Shown here: one piece after another, positions 1 through 11,373 of the stretch
Layout of the letters: each line of letters starts with the position of its first letter
Position numbering within the stretch: the stretch's first letter is position 1
Translations under genes and position numbers: made by a program
Notes under the pieces: model-generated
What the model saw: the letters and a program-made list of their open reading frames with translations, nothing else
Told to the model about the DNA's origin: nothing
The model's database searches: none
Assembly: GCF_036711975.1 (NCBI RefSeq)
Contig: NW_027248940.1
Location: 4,402,001-4,466,000 of the forward strand
Length of the DNA stretch: 64,000 nucleotides
Reading direction: 5' to 3'
Source: Onthophagus taurus
Lineage: Eukaryota > Arthropoda > Insecta > Coleoptera > Scarabaeidae

Positions 1-847
1 TGTGAACAGTATTTTCCAGCTCAATCTTCTCAATTAATCTTTCTATCTTTTTCGTTTCATTGTCTCGTTTATTTAGTTTCTCAGCTTTTCTTCGCCATAA
101 ATTGATCGCAAGTACTGCATGTATCTGTTCTTGGATATCCAAACGAGATGTTAAAATCCCTTTCTAGAACTGTTCTGTAAGTTTCATACGATATCTTTAC
201 TTGTGGTTGCACTTCCTCAAATAATTTATGCATTTTTTTCATATTCAAGTCTTCAGATAGGTAAATTTTTGAAGAATCCCGTAAGCCATAGTGAGATGAT
301 CTATTCGGAAAGCTTTTTATGTGATCGTGAATGATATTTGGAACTTCCGGACTTAATTTTCTTGGACGTGTGTTATGCTTACCTCTTTTATTCTTTGGAG
401 CTATGCCAGTCATTTTTAAACTACGAACGAGATGTTCGATTTTTGACTTAGTAATTCCGTGAATTGACATAAAAGCCGTCCTGCAAACAGATACTTCTTC
501 AATACGATCATTTATTTTTGCACGAATTCTGTAGAAAAATGTAGCATCACGAAGTTTCGCGGATTCTTCAGGTTGACGTGGTCGTCGAGTTGCTACTGGT
601 ACGAGGGAAATTAAACCGCACAAATATAAATTCTGTTCATCTTCTGTTAGTAGCAAGTTAAATTGGCGTAGAATTTCTTTACGTACTTGTTCCTTCAAGG
701 TTTCGAAACACTTTTTACGACATTTACAGTCCGGACCCATTTCGTGGCTTTGTAGCCTAAGTTTTTTGGAACTTCGTGTAGCCGTCCAAACTTTTTCCGT
801 TTTTTGGTACTCTGACCATTCGTTGATTCTTTAGTTTCGTCTTGCAT
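1..847 (-). pseudogene. DUF7869-family transposase-like protein, N-terminal part, frameshifted
   Basis: Translation from an ATG at 847 gives a basic N-terminus, then a Cys-rich block (CKCRKKC), a helix-turn-helix-like middle region and the family motif DTCSTCDQF near 100. The same blocks appear in order in the genes at 2620-5382 and 25109-27438. A one-base shift near 740 separates the start from the Cys-rich block, and a second near 85 leaves the frame just after DQFMAKK. The RNase H-like C-terminal part lies beyond the window. I know this family only as DUF7869-containing proteins of unknown function in insects and other animals. Its position inside an element with repeated ends points to a transposase role. 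Confidence 0.6.
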
Positions 848-1206
848 TATTTGCACAACACCACACAACACTTTACTGACAGAAACCAACAGAAACAAAC
901 TGCGACTCACACTAGGAATTCGAAGCTTCTTTGATATTATTGTTAGCGCAAAAAAGCCAATTTTCATCAACTCCCCTGAGTTAGCAAAAACAGGTAGTTG
1001 ACGCTGCGACTTAGCCGGTTTATTTCTTGTTTTAAGGACTTAGCCTGTATATTCCCTCTTCACCAAATTTAAGTTCTGTGTTTTCTCTTGACCTAACCGT
1101 CTTTTTCCCTTTTTATGAACATTGACGAAAAGATTCGCTTTAATTTTACCAGACTGTGTTGTTAACACGATTTCAACAAAAATTGACTTAGCCTGTTTAT
1201 TCCCTG
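1..1206 (-). mobile_element. DUF7869-gene element A (right end; runs off window)
   Basis: This is the 5-prime part of a minus-strand transposon whose gene (entry at 1-847) belongs to the same family as two others in this window. Its right end is placed near 1207, where sequence reading GGTACAGGG on the minus strand abuts piggyBac-like coding sequence. Element B also has ends containing GGTACA. The 5-prime flank holds repeats of a 'gacttagcctgt-ttattccc' motif near 1000, 1040 and 1190, like the subterminal repeats of elements B and C. The left end lies outside the window, so its target duplication cannot be checked. It appears to have inserted into the N-terminal part of the piggyBac transposase at 1216. 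Confidence 0.5.
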
Positions 1207-2870
1207 TACCCTTCATTTACATTTACATTTACATCGTAATACATTTCAGAACATAAAACGAAACCTTCATTTATCAGATAACAGTCTATTAGATCCATCT
1301 GATGAATTTGCAAAAATACGACCATTCCTTCAGCTTATAAACAAAAAAAATTACAATTTGGTGTTTTTAGTCACAATTTATCTATTGATGAACAAATGGT
1401 TCCATATTTTGGGCGCCATTCATGTAAAATGTTTATCAAGGGGAAACCGGTAAGATTCGGTTTCAAACTTTGCTGTTTATGTTCATCTGACGGATATTTA
1501 TTTCACTTTGAACCTTACACTGGAGCCGCAATGAAAACGGGAAAATCAAAATTAGGCTTGGGTGGTGAAGTAGTTATGCAATTACTCTCTGTAGTGAAAA
1601 ATCCTCATGTTCATCGGATATTTTTTGACAATTTTTTTTCATCGTTTGATTTGTTTGTTGAATTGAAAAATAAAGGTTTTTTTTGCTACCGGTACTGTAC
1701 AGAACGAAAAATTGTCCGTTAGAAAACATAAAATGTACTTCAAAGAAGGAAAGGGTTTTTTTTGATACAGCTTATGATACCTGTTCAAAAATTTCTTTAG
1801 TACGATGGAATGATAACTCCGTTGTCACTGTAATTACTAACCATTTGAATGTGGACCCAATACAATCAATTAAGAGGTACAACAGAAAGAAAAAAAAGGA
1901 AACACTAGTTAATCAACCTTATGCGGTATCAGAATATAATAAATTCATGGGTGGTGTAGATTTACACGATAACGGAATAGCCAACTATAGAACAAGAGTA
2001 TTAGGAAAGACGTGGTGGTGGCCACTATTTATTAATTCATTGGATAGTGTCATAATAAACGCGTGGAAATTATACAATACTGTCAATAATACTAAAATGG
2101 CACAATTGGATTTTAAATCACATATTGCAGTTCGGCTAATGAAATGAAGACGTTAGAGCAATAACGGTACATGCCACACAACTAACTTTTTGAGAAAATC
2201 AACATTTTAATTTGTAATTAAATCGTGAAATAATAAGAAGTAAGATAAAAATTCTATAACATTTACTATTTGAAACTTGGTTATTTCTCTTCGATGAAAA
2301 CTGAAGATTTTTTTGAAAAACAGCGCTTTCAATGACAAAATTTAATTTATGTCAAAATAGTGTGGCTTAGACCCTTATTACACGAAAATGTATTCAAAAA
2401 TGATAAGTCGAGAAGGTAGTCCAGTAGCTATTACCTAAGACATCAAATTCATAATGGCAACACTAAAGAGTCTGAAATAAGTGAAAATTTGAAATAAAAA
2501 TAACTAGATAAGAACAAAAACACATTTAATTCATGAAATAGTCACAACAAACAAAAAAACAAAAAATAACACACAAAAAACATTATTAAATTTTCTAATA
2601 AATTAAGATGAATTTTATTTTACTTTTCGTCGTCAATGTCGCTGAAGTTGTCTAAATGTTCTATGTCATCATCTATAGTCGGTGCACTATTTACATTATT
2701 ATTTTCACCAACACCAATCTCCCTATAAAAATTTTGATAAATCGGAGGTATATACTTTAGAAGTGCGAAAAGATTGGATAGTTTCTTTTGGTTTAATTGA
2801 ATGGGAGCATCATATTTTTTTTTTAAATCTTTTATTAACATATTTACAGATCTTCTTATACCTCTTTTAC

Positions 2871-2903
2871 CTATATTTATATTTATATTTATATTTATAC
2901 CTT
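2871..2903. repeat. (ATTTAT)n microsatellite
   Basis: Short run of TATTTATA-type hexamers inside the 3-prime part of DUF7869 gene B. Read on the minus strand it brings in stop codons and separates the RNase H-like part from the C-terminal tail. Confidence 0.8.
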
Positions 2904-4554
2904 ATATTTTATTTTCATCTGTAGGTCTTTAAAAGATAAAATGTCTTCTTGTTCAAGTATAATAACATTGAAAGGATTCTTCCTTTTTGCTTTTAAAACA
3001 GCTTGGTACCAGTCCTCAGGACAATATACTTGTTTTAAATAGTTGCGCTTGTATTTTTCTATAACTGCAAAATCACGATCAGATGGAAGATGCGTGTGAC
3101 CGACTACTAAAAATCTGTGCTTTATGCTCTTAAAAAAATTTTCTCGTATTAGTTGTTGCCATAAACAAACAATGGTCCAATTTTTATTTTGACCTGCGCA
3201 ATTATCGCTATATACAATAAGCTTTGTATACTGATCATTGCAATTTTTCTTAAAATGTTTGTATAAAATGCTAGCAATTTCATCGCTGCCTCGCTTGGGC
3301 CACATGTACATATATCCTCTATCCTCTATACAGTCATGTATTCCTAAGTTGTAAGTCCACGCTTTTCTTAGATAAAAAGCAGGTCCAACCGTTAAATTTG
3401 GTACTGGTAAAGCCTGCTGTAAATCGAAACTTAAGACGAGGGTATCTCGTGTGTTTTTAGCTTTTTCTATTTCTTCTTTGAGACTTGTTTGTAGCTCTTC
3501 TGCCCTACAATGATGTAGTTCAAGTTCAGTCTTAAAGGTGTCTGCTAATTCGCCTTTACTCAAAGCGTGTTTTATTTGTATGTTGAGAAAGTCACATGTT
3601 TTGCAAGTGTCGGTTTTAGGGAGTTTGAATCCAATATTGAACTCATTACAAAACACGTTTCTGTAGTAACTTTCTTTTACGGCATGTAAACCTTTGTCTT
3701 CACACCATTCAAGGTAATAATCATGGTACAGAGCAGAAATGGATAAGTCTTGATCTATGTACACCTTATCAGGATTTTTTTGTCTACTGTAGTGACTGGT
3801 GTATTTAGGAATTGAATTGATGTGTGCCTTCACATTATCACGATCAGCATCACTAATCTTATTTGCCCTGTTCTGGTGTTTACCACGTTGGTCACTTTTT
3901 GGGGTAGTAGCTCCTTTGCTAATTTATTCATACAAAAGCTGAATTCTTTTTTTTGATTTTTGTAAGCCATGCACTGCAAGAAATTCTTGCTTGCACACCT
4001 TGACATCAACGCCATTAACTTTTACAAAATGTTGTATAGTAACTTTGCGTGACGATACTTCTTTTTTTGTTTTCTTAGGGTATAATCTTTTTTTCGGTAC
4101 AGATTTCATTTGCGAAAAAAGGTAAATATTTTGTTTGTTGTAATCCGCTAAGTCCCAAAAAGTGTTGAAAATGTGCATCTCTTTTCCTTCTAAAGCATTT
4201 CGACATTTTCGGCGACAGTCGCACGAAGGTTCAAGTTCTCGTTCAGCTACTTGCTTTTGTCGTTTATTCACATATTTGTGACCCAAATTTCGTTTAATCT
4301 TTTTTTTATTTCTAACCTGCCTTGCAAAGTTTGCCTTGCGCTTTCTTGAAGGAATAGCTTTAGGTGGCGTGTGAAAAGAAATTCTTTTATTTAAAGAACG
4401 CGGACCTTCAAGATTAGTAAAACCATTTTCCTAAAAATAGTACTAAGTAGTTTCAGATATTTTGGAAGGCATAAAGGGATAAGTCACAATATTATTACTA
4501 AATTATTATTCTTAAAATTTCTTAAAATTATTACTAATATATTATGTATCTATA

Positions 4555-5095
4555 GGGTGATTCTCTATCGATGCGACAAACTTCAGCAGATGATTCTCTG
4601 TCGAAAATTAAGGCCAGTTTTTATTATGAACCATAAGCGCCTTCTGCTCCTCTGAGGACCTACGGTCCCCCAAAGAAAATTTGGTTTTTATTTTTTCTCG
4701 GAAACCATAAGCATCTAAGAATGATTTTTTTGTACCAGTTCAGCTTCTAGTAGGCCGCGTTTTGACCCATTTTCTGCTTTTGATCTGGTCCTCAAGTTAC
4801 CAAACGTAACTACAACCGCCGAAGTTAAGTGAAGGTGGTAGTCAAGTTTGGTAACTTGAGGGCAAGATTAAAAGCTAAAAATGGCTCAAAACGTGGCCTA
4901 TTAGGAGCTGAACTTCTACCCCAAATTTCATTCCTAAGGTACTTATGGTTTCCGAGCAAAAAGTTAAAACCAAATTAGAGGGGCGTAGCTCCTCAGGGGT
5001 GCCGAAGGCGCATATGGTTCATAATAGAAACTGACATTAATTTTCACCAGAGAATCATCTGCCGAAGTTTGTCGCATCGGTAGAGAATCACCCTG
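4555..5095. repeat. 541-bp foldback MITE (TA target duplication)
   Basis: The two halves are near-complete inverted copies of each other, folding around about 4825. The ends read GGGTGATTCTCTATCGATG on the left and the complement of CAGGGTGATTCTCTACC on the right, each next to TA. It encodes nothing. It lies inside the first intron of DUF7869 gene B. Its inner sequence (ATGAACCATAAGCGCC, then a GGAACCATAAGC-like stretch) resembles the inner sequence of the 928-bp foldback at 59408-60335, so the two belong to related Tc1/mariner-derived families. Confidence 0.85.
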
Positions 5096-6156
5096 TATAA
5101 TTTTTAAAGCATTTTGAACCAAAGAATAGGAAAATGTAACATTTTTGCATTATGAAAATATAACATCGTAATTTAAATATAAAAAAAAATAAAATAAAAT
5201 AAGTCACATTAATTTAACTGAAGAAGGGAATAAGCCACATATTTTAAAACTTACCTGTCTATATTCGTCTGAAGAAGTTTCATTTGCACTATCGTCAGAC
5301 CCAAGGTCTAAGTCACTATCACTTTCTGAGTTTTCGTTGTGAAACGTTTTTTTTTGAGTCGGAAAACTGTTTGACGCCGCCATAATTTAATTTAATAACG
5401 CTAAATACGGCTTGTATCCTTTTTACATTAAAAAAACTGTATTTTAAGTTTAATGTAAAAACGATTTTCTCTATTTACGAACCTGTCAACGTTTTTTTAT
5501 CGGAAGTTTTTGTTTTTTAAGTAAAAGTCATAGCCTACTGATATAAAAAAATTAAATAACTCACTTTTTTTAAAAATGTGGCTTGTACCGTTGTTGCCGT
5601 AAGGTCTTCAAATATGAAAGCGCAACACCTAATACTGAACGAAACACGAGGTCAAACAGAGAATTTGAATCTTCCAATGACCATTTAATAAAGAATCACG
5701 ACTCTAAAGCTCGTAGAAGATGTAAAATATGCCATAAACATACTATACATATGTGTAGTAAGTGTAATGTTCATTTACATGTAGAGTGTTTTACGGACTA
5801 TCACAATAAATCGTTATACTGTTAATCCCATTGGTGCGTTTTTGCACCAATTTTAGTTTAAATATTTTTTATATTAAACTTTATACTAAAGTTGGTATTT
5901 GTTGGTATAATGTTGTATTAGTATTATTATTTATTTACGACTAATTTATTACTTAGTTATTAAATGATAATCAAAATTTTTGTGTGCTGTTGTTCACTTA
6001 TCTTACCAGTGGTGCATTTTTGCACCATCTCAAAAACAATTTTTTGTTTCAAACACCTGTATACATTTTTATACTCTTCATTCCATCTTATCTTAAGCAA
6101 AAGTATAAAAAATCAATTTTTTTAAACATAAAGCAGCTTGGGACTAAATGGGTTAA

Positions 6157-6429
6157 TGGGTATGTTGCTGTATAAGTTGGTAATATCAAAAGAGATCAAA
6201 GTGAAATTTCGTGGATATTTTAAATTTCGTAAGGTGTCGATCAAATCGTAACGGTAGTCTGCTTTAAATTGGATAGTGTTTCTGAAATATTGTATCATGA
6301 ATTTAGCGATGTTATATGTGCTACAATTAACAGATGATATAATAGGCCTGATAGGAAAATTATTTTTATGCAGTTAATTTCGATCTGATCACTAATAATT
6401 ATAATCAGCGGATTTTTTTCTAATTGCGG
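6157..6429. other. Non-coding DNA upstream of the DM9 gene
   Basis: AT-rich host sequence directly after the piggyBac TTAA site. I see no open frame, repeat or RNA gene here. Confidence 0.5.
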
Positions 6430-6467
6430 TATAAAATTAATCGCTCGACATAGATTATCCTCAGTTC
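6430..6467 (+). promoter_or_regulatory. TATA box and TCAGT initiator of the DM9 gene
   Basis: TATAAAA at 6430-6436 is followed by TCAGTTC at 6461-6467, giving a predicted start near 6463. The spacing of about 33 bp and the TCAGT core match arthropod core promoters. The 5-prime leader would be about 265 nt, unless it contains an intron. Confidence 0.6.
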
Positions 6468-6727
6468 AATATTAATCTTAAATGGTATTGCATACGGTGT
6501 ATTTTTGTGTTCAAGTTTTGTAATAAATAAACAAGATAAGATAACTTAACTTTTACAGTTAATTCATGTATAGAACGTTCGCAATCAAGAGGTGTTGAGA
6601 AATTGAGTCCCTGACATTTTGAATTCGGAATTGGAAACCGAATCTTAAAAAATCAGAAAATTAAGGAGGAACGATAAATATTTACTGTTTCGTGATTACC
6701 GAGTTTTTATTACTTTGGTTAAAAAAC

Positions 6728-7399
6728 ATGTTGGAATCATTTACGAATTACTTACTTATTTTAATGATAATTACTGGACATAATCAAATTTCCTGTGAGA
6801 GTATGTTAAACGGGGAATAATTTGGTTTTATATGTCTTACGTAAATAAATAATTTTTAGGTGTAGATTTATATTGGAGAGATTACAATGGAACAATTCCC
6901 TCAGATGCGTACCCTGCAGGGAACGATATTTATATAGGCCAAACACTTAATTTGCCATACATGCAAGTAGGAGGTCTTCTTCCTGGAGGGTTGTATCCAG
7001 ACCGACATATGGTTATAGTTGAAGCACATGGTAAAAGACAAGAACATAACAAAAATATTAAAGTAATAGGATCTTTCAGTTGCTTGTTTATTTATTAAAA
7101 AAGATCTTTGTATGCATTTGTAGGTTTTATGTACTTCTACACCATATTTATTAAAATGGAAATGGATCAATACGCGTGACTTGAAACCTAATTTGTCGGA
7201 GAATTGCGTTATAGGTGGATATGAAGGTGACCGCTTGCTGTTTATTGGAAAAATTTTTCACGACGGTGAATGGAAAATTGGAAAAGTATTCCCACCCTCA
7301 AACGACCGCAATGGATTGAGAATCTGGACTAAAGAGGGAATAGCATTTCGCACTCCAGATTTTCAGATATTGATGAGCGTTAATCAAACAGAATTATAA
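6728..7399 (+). CDS. Secreted DM9-repeat (DUF3421) protein, three exons
   Basis: Exons are 6728-6800, 6860-7062 and 7124-7399, with GTATGT/TTTTTAG and GTAATA/TTTGTAG introns of 59 and 61 bp. The frame is open through both joins and yields 183 residues. The first 24 or so form a signal peptide (hydrophobic LLILMIITG, then a likely cut near ISCE). The rest carries DM9-type motifs: DLYWRDYNG near residue 26, DIYIGQ near 44, and a second half with YEGDRLLFIGKI and GKVFPPSNDRNGLRIW. DM9 proteins are small lectin-like or agglutinin-like proteins in insects and molluscs, often linked to pathogen binding. That role is family knowledge and is not shown here. An AATAAA signal follows at about 7405. It is the only intact ordinary host gene in the window. 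Confidence 0.85.
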
Positions 7400-8019
7400 A
7401 ACAAAATAAAACTTGCATCAATTCTCCTATTATTAATTTATTTTAGTGCGAATTCTCATCAAAATAATATTAAAAATATTTTAATTAATGATGGGTTTTT
7501 GATGTTTTGGCGAGTCGCAAGCAAAAAAATAATTTTTACACCAAATTAAAGTTTAAATCTTCTTCTATCAGAATATACAAAAGTTATTAAAAAGACTTTA
7601 CTAAAACATTTTTTATTAATAATGCGTTTTTATTGGTTTTTTTATTTTTTTGTGAAAGTCATCAATCTCACAAAAAAATGATAAAATTGAAAAATCCTCC
7701 ATGTCATATTTACGAAAGCTATAAATACTAAAGAGTAGTGGTTTATATAATTTACTCTTTTTTAGAACTAAAATACAAAGATAGACGTGTTGTCTTGTTA
7801 AATGCTTGTGGATTTACATCGAAATATCAACAAAATGGTAACATAGCAATTTGGGTAATTTGATAAAAGTTATAATTTTTATGTGAAGGTTGTTGACAAA
7901 ACGCAAATTAAATTTTAGTTTTTGCTTTAATATTCCTGTTTGAACTGAGCGTTTTGAGTCGTTTCTTACTTTACGAAGTAGTTTTTATCGCGAGTATTCT
8001 TTTTATTGCGGAAATTAGC
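7400..8019. other. Intergenic DNA with a possible orphan exon
   Basis: Mostly AT-rich sequence. At 7768-7862 a TTTTTTAG acceptor is followed by an open stretch ending in a stop (reads ...DRRVVLLNACGFTSK...). It could be an exon of a decayed neighbour or an alternative last exon. I cannot assign it. Confidence 0.25.
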
Positions 8020-10689
8020 ATGTCTATAACGACTTGCGCTAGTGTGTTATGTGGAAGAACCCGCCGCAATTCTCGTGGGTTGCGAATGTTTCGTTTTCCC
8101 GCGTCCGATAAGGAAATATGTGAAAAATGGATCGAGAATTCCGGTAAGATTTTAATTTTTGAGGTGCAGATAAATCTTTAATTACGATATTAAGTAATTT
8201 TCAAGTGGGGAGTATATTTATATTTCATTGCTACTATATTAAAAAAAATCACACAAAGTATGATTTATTTGTTTAAATTAGGAAACTCCCCCCTTAAAGT
8301 CTTCAACTCTTAACTATTTAAGTAATAAAATTAAACTGAAATGTTATCTATTGACTATTTAACATTCAAATGCATTTAAATATGTTATTCAAAATTTAAT
8401 AAAATCAGATAAAATTACTATTTACTAAACTTTCTATTTTCACTTTAGGAAATTTGGATTTACTAAGTTTATCTCCAAAGTCCTTAGGTAAACGATCAAT
8501 TTGTGAATATCATTTTCAAGCACAAGATATTTTTAATAAAAAATTATCAAATTATGCCATTCCTTTGCCTTACACCGATGCTTGTCCAACGGAAATTGAT
8601 GGAAACGAACCATTAACATACAGTGACCAACCATCAACATCCAAAACTAGATCTCCAAACTCAATGACATTACAAGAGGTTAGATTCCTTACACCTACCA
8701 AAAATATTGAAACAAATGATAGTGGTCCTGATAAATTACCACTAATGGATATTTCCAATTTTCCGACACCGCCTTCACATAAAAGGAAAAGGGAAGAACT
8801 GAAGCGAACATAAAAGTTAAAGTCAAACTTTGCAATTCCTCGCGAATTGAAACAGTTACCAACATTCAGTAGATCGCTATGTTCGATGCAACTGTATCAT
8901 AAAAAAATGAAACCATTCACTATTGATGAGAAAGCTACCGCTATATCATTATATTATAAATCACCCTCAGTGTATAAATTCATGAGGGAAAGAGGTGTGA
9001 TTCTACCATCACCTTCAATAATAAGAAAATGGTTATCTCAGTACAATACGAAAACGGGATATAACAAAGGTATATACAAACAGTTAAAAATTAAATTTGA
9101 TACTATGAGTAGTAAAGATAAGGAATGTATACTTACCTTTGATGAGATGAGTATTAAAGAAAAATTAGAATATTGTAAGAAGACTGGAAGTACAGATGGC
9201 TTTGAGGATCTTGGGGAACTGGGAAGAAAGCCAATTGCGGCTAAACATGCTTTAGTATTATTAATTAGAGGTGTATATTGTAATTGGCAAGCCCCATTAT
9301 CGTTTTATTTAACATCAAGTAGGGTGGGCGGTGAAGATTTAAAAAAAATTATTTGTCACACTTTAACGATGTTAAAAAAAATAAACGTTAAACCTATTGG
9401 TATTATTTGCGACCAAGCTACGACGAACCAAAAACTATACAAACTTTTAAAAGTAACAATAAATAAACCCTATTTTTTGTGGACAAAAGAAAATATTTTG
9501 CTATATTTGATCCGCCTCACTTATTAAAGAGTTTGCGAAATAATTTGCTTAGCGGAGATTTTATATGGAAGGAAAAAAGAATTTCATTTAATGATATAAG
9601 AAAGCTATTTGATTTAGACCAACAAAGCGACACTGGGAAAGCTTTAATAAAAATAAATGAACAGCATATAAACCCAAATACATTTCAAAAAATGAGCGTA
9701 AAATTAGCTGCACAATTATTTAGCCATAGTGTGTCTGCTGCAATGCAAACAGCTATCGACACTAAAGAATTAAGCACGAATACTTGTTCAGCAACAGCGG
9801 AATTTATAGAAATAGTGGATAATGCCTTTGATGCATTGAACAGCAGAAATTTACAAGATAAAAAACCTTGTAAAAGGGCATTATCAGAGGCAAATAACGA
9901 AGCTTTTGCAGCTTTAAATAAAATGGCTGAGGCAATGAAGTCGATTAAAAAAATAAGTAAAAATGTAATGAAAACCACCAAAAGTTTTGATGGATGGCAG
10001 TTAACTATAACTTCAATAAAACAAATTTTCGAAACACAGCAACGAAAGGGGTATAAATTTCTTCTAACATCCAGGCTAAATCAGGACATCCTCGAAAATC
10101 TATTTTCTATATACCGTCAACGTGGAGGATATAATAAAAATCCCACTGTACGGACATTTAAGGCAGCATTTAAAAGTAATTTAGTTCATAATTTATTAAA
10201 AGCTCCAAAAACAGGTAATTGTGAACCACTACCAATGGAAAGACTACTAGACAACAATGAAATGTTGAAAAGTGACGAATCCTCTATTAGCACTTCAGAA
10301 GAAGAACCTTCACAAGAAAATGAACTATTTAATTTCGAAAAGAACTTGGAATCATGTGCAATAAATTATTTTGCTGGGTTTATAATCCAAAAATGTATTA
10401 AAAAATTTGATTGCAATTATTGTCTAAAGAAGATTTGATTGAAGACAGAGACATTTTGTTATTTTACAAAAACTATAATATAAATAATCCAACATCATTA
10501 AAGAAACCATCCGATTTGCAATACATCTTTGGAAAAATTGCTATGACGGAATTTAATAAACATTTTCCAAGTTATGTTTGCGAAAAGAATTTATGTGTAA
10601 AAAAATTGAGAGCACAGTACTACATATTATACCGGGCTGGTATAAAAGATGTAAAGCCCATAAAATCTTTATGCTTCACCTTATTGTAA
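8020..10689 (+). pseudogene. THAP-domain P-element transposase, decayed
   Basis: From the ATG at 8020 the frame encodes a THAP zinc finger split by an intron (GTAAGA donor at about 8143, CTTTAG acceptor ending at about 8449): CASVLCG, FRFP, W, then CEYHF, the C2CH ligands. A Ser/Thr/Pro-rich linker ends in a stop at about 8811. The P-element body follows: a segment like the THAP9/P-element helical region (8900-9100), ILTFDEMSIKEKLEY, IRGVYCNWQAPLSFY, ICDQATTNQ, FDPPHLLKSLRNNL and a C-terminal part with NLFSIYRQRGG. Shifts occur near 8815, 9500 and 10430, so several frames must be read in turn. No clear 31-bp P-type ends were found. It is a degraded P-element or a domesticated copy since lost. 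Confidence 0.8.
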
Positions 10690-11239
10690 GAACTTTAATC
10701 CATAAAAGATGTGGCTTATTAACCTCCAATCGCAACTATCGATCGGTAAAAAAAAATACTAAGTTGGCGATATTAAAACATATATAAGGTTTGTTGTAGA
10801 TCACAGATAAAAAATATAAAAAAATTAATATGTTTATCAGAATATTTTTTTCTTTTTTTGTACTTTAAAGATAATATCTCGATAAAGAACAAGATCGATA
10901 GCTCCCGATGAAAAAAAGGACGTTTAGGTACGTATACGCCCGGTACGCTTAGCGTTAAATTCGCCTCTGACGTTAATAGAAGCTTAATAGAAGATATTGA
11001 AAATATCAAATTATTAATCTAAAAATATTAATTGATCACATTCATTGCTAATTCTTTTAAGAATACAAAAGTATAAATAAAAAAATTGTTGGTGAGAATT
11101 CAATCATTAGGCAACTAACATTACATTATTCATTCATAATGATTAGTTACAATAAAATACTCAGTTCGGCACTACCATACAGACCATAATATCTCGGATA
11201 AGAACCATATTTTACAGAGCGTTAGCAGACTATACTATT
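10690..11239. other. Unassigned AT-rich DNA
   Basis: I see no conserved coding sequence or repeat between the P-element remnant and the old Harbinger element. The open frame on the minus strand at 10773-11009 has no recognisable content. Confidence 0.4.
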
Positions 11240-11373
11240 TAAAGACAATGGTAATAGTTAACAAACTGTCCGAACAATTCGTGGATTCTTTGAAAACTGA
11301 CAGTTTGTGACATGCGCAAAAGGTTGTTTTTGTAATACTACTTAACCTTTTCTCTTAATTGTCAAACTACAAA

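Larger units (their letters stand above)
2620..5382 (-). pseudogene. DUF7869-family transposase-like gene B (two exons, one premature stop)
   Basis: Exon 1 runs from an ATG at 5382 to 5252 and ends at a GTAAGT donor. It encodes an acidic Ser/Asp-rich start. Exon 2 begins near 4432 after TTTTTAG and continues in frame. Domains in order: basic region, Cys-rich block CDCRRKC (about 4215), helix-turn-helix-like region, DTCKTCDF zinc motif (about 3605), then an RNase H-like part with SFDLQQALP, YSDNCAGQNKN and GHTHLPSDRDFAVIE. The Asp, Asp and Asp/Glu of these motifs are candidate catalytic residues. A single in-frame TAA at about 3922 splits an otherwise open frame, and an (ATAAAT)n tract at about 2878-2900 shifts the C-terminal tail (2620-2841). 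Confidence 0.7.
2157..5597 (-). mobile_element. DUF7869-gene element B, complete, in piggyBac
   Basis: Inverted ends match as AGCAATAACGGTACATGCC on the left and the reverse complement of GCAACAACGGTACAAGCC on the right. The flanking hexamers CGTTAG (2151-2156) and CGTAAG (5598-5603) agree at five of six positions and probably are the target duplication. Removing the element restores a continuous piggyBac frame across the junction. Motifs of the form ataagYcacat recur inside (about 4480, 5200, 5230) and at both ends. It contains one gene on the minus strand, which in turn carries a 541-bp MITE in its first intron. Confidence 0.7.
1216..5825 (+). pseudogene. piggyBac transposase, broken
   Basis: The core shows typical piggyBac motifs: IDEQMVPYFGR (acidic catalytic region), FGFKLCCLC, VHRIFFDNFFSS (second catalytic Asp), a MGGVDLHD motif and WWWPLF. 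The C-terminal part at 5598-5825 keeps the RING-like Cys/His cluster RRRCKICHKHTIHMCSKC followed by LHVECFTDYH, the domain piggyBac uses to bind its own ends. Damage: frameshifts near 1365 and 1705, in-frame stops near 2146 and 2154, the 3.4-kb insertion of element B, and a missing N-terminus. It cannot make an active transposase. Confidence 0.85.
1216..6152 (+). mobile_element. piggyBac element remnant, interrupted
   Basis: A piggyBac-type transposase gene lies in two blocks: the core at about 1216-2156 and the Cys-rich tail at 5598-5825. Element B sits between them. The right end reads GGGACTAAATGGG followed by TTAA at 6153-6156, the target site used by piggyBac elements. Before it are inverted GGTGCATTTTTGCACC-like motifs at about 5832 and 6010. 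The left end is missing because element A was inserted there. The two flanks of element B join in the same reading frame, which supports the order of events: piggyBac first, DUF7869 elements later. Confidence 0.75.
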
